Positions 7,312-8,494 of a stretch of 8,494 nt of DNA are shown one piece after another. Position 1 is the first letter of the stretch; each line of letters opens with the position of its first letter. The notes under the pieces are model-generated. The model saw only the letters and a list, made by a program, of their open reading frames with translations. It made no database searches and was not told where the DNA came from. The position numbers and the translations under genes are program-made. Source of the stretch: CAYZMH01 sp964479445 (GTDB lineage: Bacteria > Bacteroidota > Bacteroidia > Bacteroidales > GCA-2748055); assembly GCA_964479445.1 (NCBI GenBank), contig CAYZMH010000112.1, positions 1 through 8,494 on the forward strand, in the 5' to 3' direction.

Positions 7312-7328
7312 AAAGACATATTGTCTTT
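7312..7328. repeat. Short inverted repeat AAAGACA / TGTCTTT
   Basis: A perfect 7-base stem with a 3-base loop (TAT), nine bases after the preceding hairpin and followed by an A-run (7329-7333). No T-run follows on the plus strand. On the minus strand a T-run precedes it. This suggests an operator or mRNA-end structure rather than a terminator. Confidence 0.3.
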
Positions 7329-7480
7329 AAAAAGGGGGTATGCTAACCTTTGGCAAGCCGGATGAAGGTAAGATCGCAGTTATTCCGATTTCAGATATTT
7401 GGATGAAAAATGGTTACTGAAAAATATTTTAGCAGTTAACATGAATGGCAAACAGAACAATTGAAAACCTTTGTTGTTAA

Positions 7481-7516
7481 TTGCTTAGTTTAAAAGAAAA
7501 TAAAAAGACTAAGCGA
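7481..7516 (+). promoter_or_regulatory. Inverted repeat reaching the dehydrogenase start codon
   Basis: TTGCTTAGT (7481-7489) can pair with ACTAAGCGA (7508-7516), including one G-U pair, around an 18-base A-rich loop. The 3' arm includes the A of the ATG at 7516. In the mRNA this hairpin would hold the bases just before the start codon in a stem while leaving an A-rich loop exposed. It may affect translation initiation or be an operator overlapping the leader; both are inference. Confidence 0.3.
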
Positions 7517-8433
7517 TGAAATGGACAACAACAAATATGCCGGATTTGTCTGGTAAAACGATTATTGTGACGGGAGGTAACAGCGGATTGGGCTTTGAAT
7601 CTGTTAAAGCGTTTGTAAAAAAAGGAGCTGAGGTTGTTCTTGCCAGCCGCTCCGTGGATAAGGGAGAGCAGGCCAAAAAAGAAATCCTTACTTCATTACC
7701 AGACGCAAAGATTCATGTCATGCAACTTGACCTGGGTGATCTTGAATCGATAAGAGCATTTGTAAAAGAATTTAATAAGAAGTTCACAAAGCTGGATGTA
7801 CTGTTAAACAATGCCGGCATCATGATGACTCCTTACTTCAAAACCAGGGACGGTTTTGAGGGCCAGTTTGGGACCAATCACCTGGGCCATTTTGCACTAA
7901 CGGGCTTACTGATGGACCTGATGCAATCCACACCGGGTGCCAGAATTGTCAATGTTAGCAGCGGAGCTCACAGGAATGGGGTGATGGACTTTAAAAACCT
8001 GCAGTTTGAAGGAGGGAAGGGGTATTCACCTATCAAGGCTTACGGGCGTTCGAAAATATCGAACCTGCTCTTCACCTATGAGCTGCAAAGAAAATTGGAT
8101 GCAGCCAACTTGGATATGATGACTGTGGCTGCTCATCCCGGGTTAGCCATGACCAATCTTGGACGACATTTGGAGAATAGGTTTGTTTTCAAATTACTTT
8201 CCCCGCTTTTCAAGGCAATGGCACAAAATCCTGCTATGGGAGCTCTGCCTCAGATCCGCGCTTCGGTAGATCCCGATGTAAAGGGAGCTGAGTATTACGG
8301 ACCTGATGGTAAAAGAGAATGGAAAGGGGATCCTGTGGTTGTTAAATCCAGTGAGGCTTCTCATAATTTACAGGATGCAGCAAAACTGTGGGAGCAATCA
8401 GAAAAATTGACCGGTGTGAATTTTGGTATTTAG
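7516..8433 (+). CDS. Short-chain dehydrogenase/reductase, retinol-dehydrogenase-like
   Basis: 305 residues, a usual length for this group of classical SDRs. The Rossmann cofactor motif TGGNSGLG spans 19-26, LDLGDLESI (71-79) holds the acidic residue near the adenine, NNAG is at 98-101, the catalytic serine lies in NVSSGAH (146-152), and the Y176-xxx-K180 pair (YGRSK) and HPG (207-209) follow. Family knowledge: these enzymes move hydride between NAD(P)H and a carbonyl or alcohol. Arg45 after the second strand (ASRS) hints at NADP(H) preference. The sequence is closest in style to the RDH11-14 / WW-domain oxidoreductase-like SDRs, but substrate cannot be inferred from this, and bacterial members are mostly uncharacterised. 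There is no signal peptide, so it is cytosolic. It appears to be a single-gene unit, far from the epimerase and followed by a hairpin. Confidence 0.92.
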   Translation: MKWTTTNMPDLSGKTIIVTGGNSGLGFESVKAFVKKGAEVVLASRSVDKGEQAKKEILTSLPDAKIHVMQLDLGDLESIRAFVKEFNKKFTKLDVLLNNAGIMMTPYFKTRDGFEGQFGTNHLGHFALTGLLMDLMQSTPGARIVNVSSGAHRNGVMDFKNLQFEGGKGYSPIKAYGRSKISNLLFTYELQRKLDAANLDMMTVAAHPGLAMTNLGRHLENRFVFKLLSPLFKAMAQNPAMGALPQIRASVDPDVKGAEYYGPDGKREWKGDPVVVKSSEASHNLQDAAKLWEQSEKLTGVNFGI

Positions 8434-8439
8434 GAATAC

Positions 8440-8476
8440 CTCATCGGGGTACTCGCTGCGCTCGTGATCCGATGAG
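8440..8476. repeat. REP-like palindromic hairpin after the dehydrogenase gene
   Basis: CTCATCGG (8440-8447) and CCGATGAG (8469-8476) form a perfect 8-base stem enclosing a G+C-rich, partly palindromic centre (ACTCGCTGCGCTCGT). It begins seven bases past the TAG stop. No T-tract follows before the window ends, so it resembles a repetitive extragenic palindrome more than a classical terminator, although it could do that job. Confidence 0.45.
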
Positions 8477-8494
8477 TGCCAGTGTTGCCAATAC

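Larger units (their letters stand above)
7097..7515. other. Intergenic region with hairpins and no convincing gene
   Basis: 419 A+T-rich bases separate the epimerase and dehydrogenase genes. A 70-codon frame (7100-7312) starts three bases after the epimerase stop, but it has no recognisable family and a hairpin arm falls within its 3' end, so I do not call it. The region contains the hairpins at 7280-7303 and 7312-7328 and the inverted repeat at 7481-7516 beside the dehydrogenase start. No exact TAnnTTTG box with a correctly spaced TTG was found for the downstream gene. Confidence 0.6.

Noticed and set aside
7100..7312. A 70-codon gene directly after the epimerase
   Set aside because: No family is recognisable, it lacks a leader, and a G+C-rich hairpin arm falls within its 3' end.

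Overview
The window looks like a chromosome segment from a Bacteroidota bacterium, probably a Bacteroidales or Marinilabiliales-type anaerobe; the order is a guess. The support is two secreted proteins that end in type IX secretion (T9SS) type A sorting domains, tandem BACON-like domains, no clear Shine-Dalgarno sequences, and the N-terminus of an oxygen-sensitive acyl-CoA dehydratase activase.

Layout, left to right. Positions 1-874 (minus) hold the first 291 codons of a BadF/BadG/BcrA/BcrD-type activase that runs off the left edge. Positions 875-1234 hold no convincing gene. Positions 1235-2512 (minus) encode a membrane-anchored beta-lactamase-family (S12-type) serine hydrolase. Diverging from it, 2692-4777 (plus) encodes a large secreted protein: signal peptide, lamin-tail domain, cohesin-like domain, Ig-like domain, dockerin and T9SS sorting domain. 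As given, that gene is split by a frameshift near 3505-3512, so it appears as two overlapping reading frames. A strong intrinsic terminator follows at 4794-4830. Positions 5051-7096 (plus) encode a secreted D-glucuronyl C5-epimerase-like protein with two BACON-like domains and its own T9SS sorting domain. After a 419-base gap with hairpins, 7516-8433 (plus) encodes a short-chain dehydrogenase/reductase of the retinol-dehydrogenase-like type. A palindromic REP-like hairpin sits at the right edge.

The genes do not form one obvious operon. The theme linking the two central genes is cell-surface or extracellular glycan work: one protein carries protein-protein or adhesion modules, the other a predicted uronic-acid epimerase with carbohydrate-associated domains, and both should be exported by T9SS. 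The flanking genes look like ordinary metabolism. Spot counts on single 60-base lines give about 57-60% G+C in the left genes and about 43-47% in the epimerase gene. This break near 4.8 kb could mean different histories for the two halves. I see no CRISPR array, transposase, rRNA or convincing tRNA.
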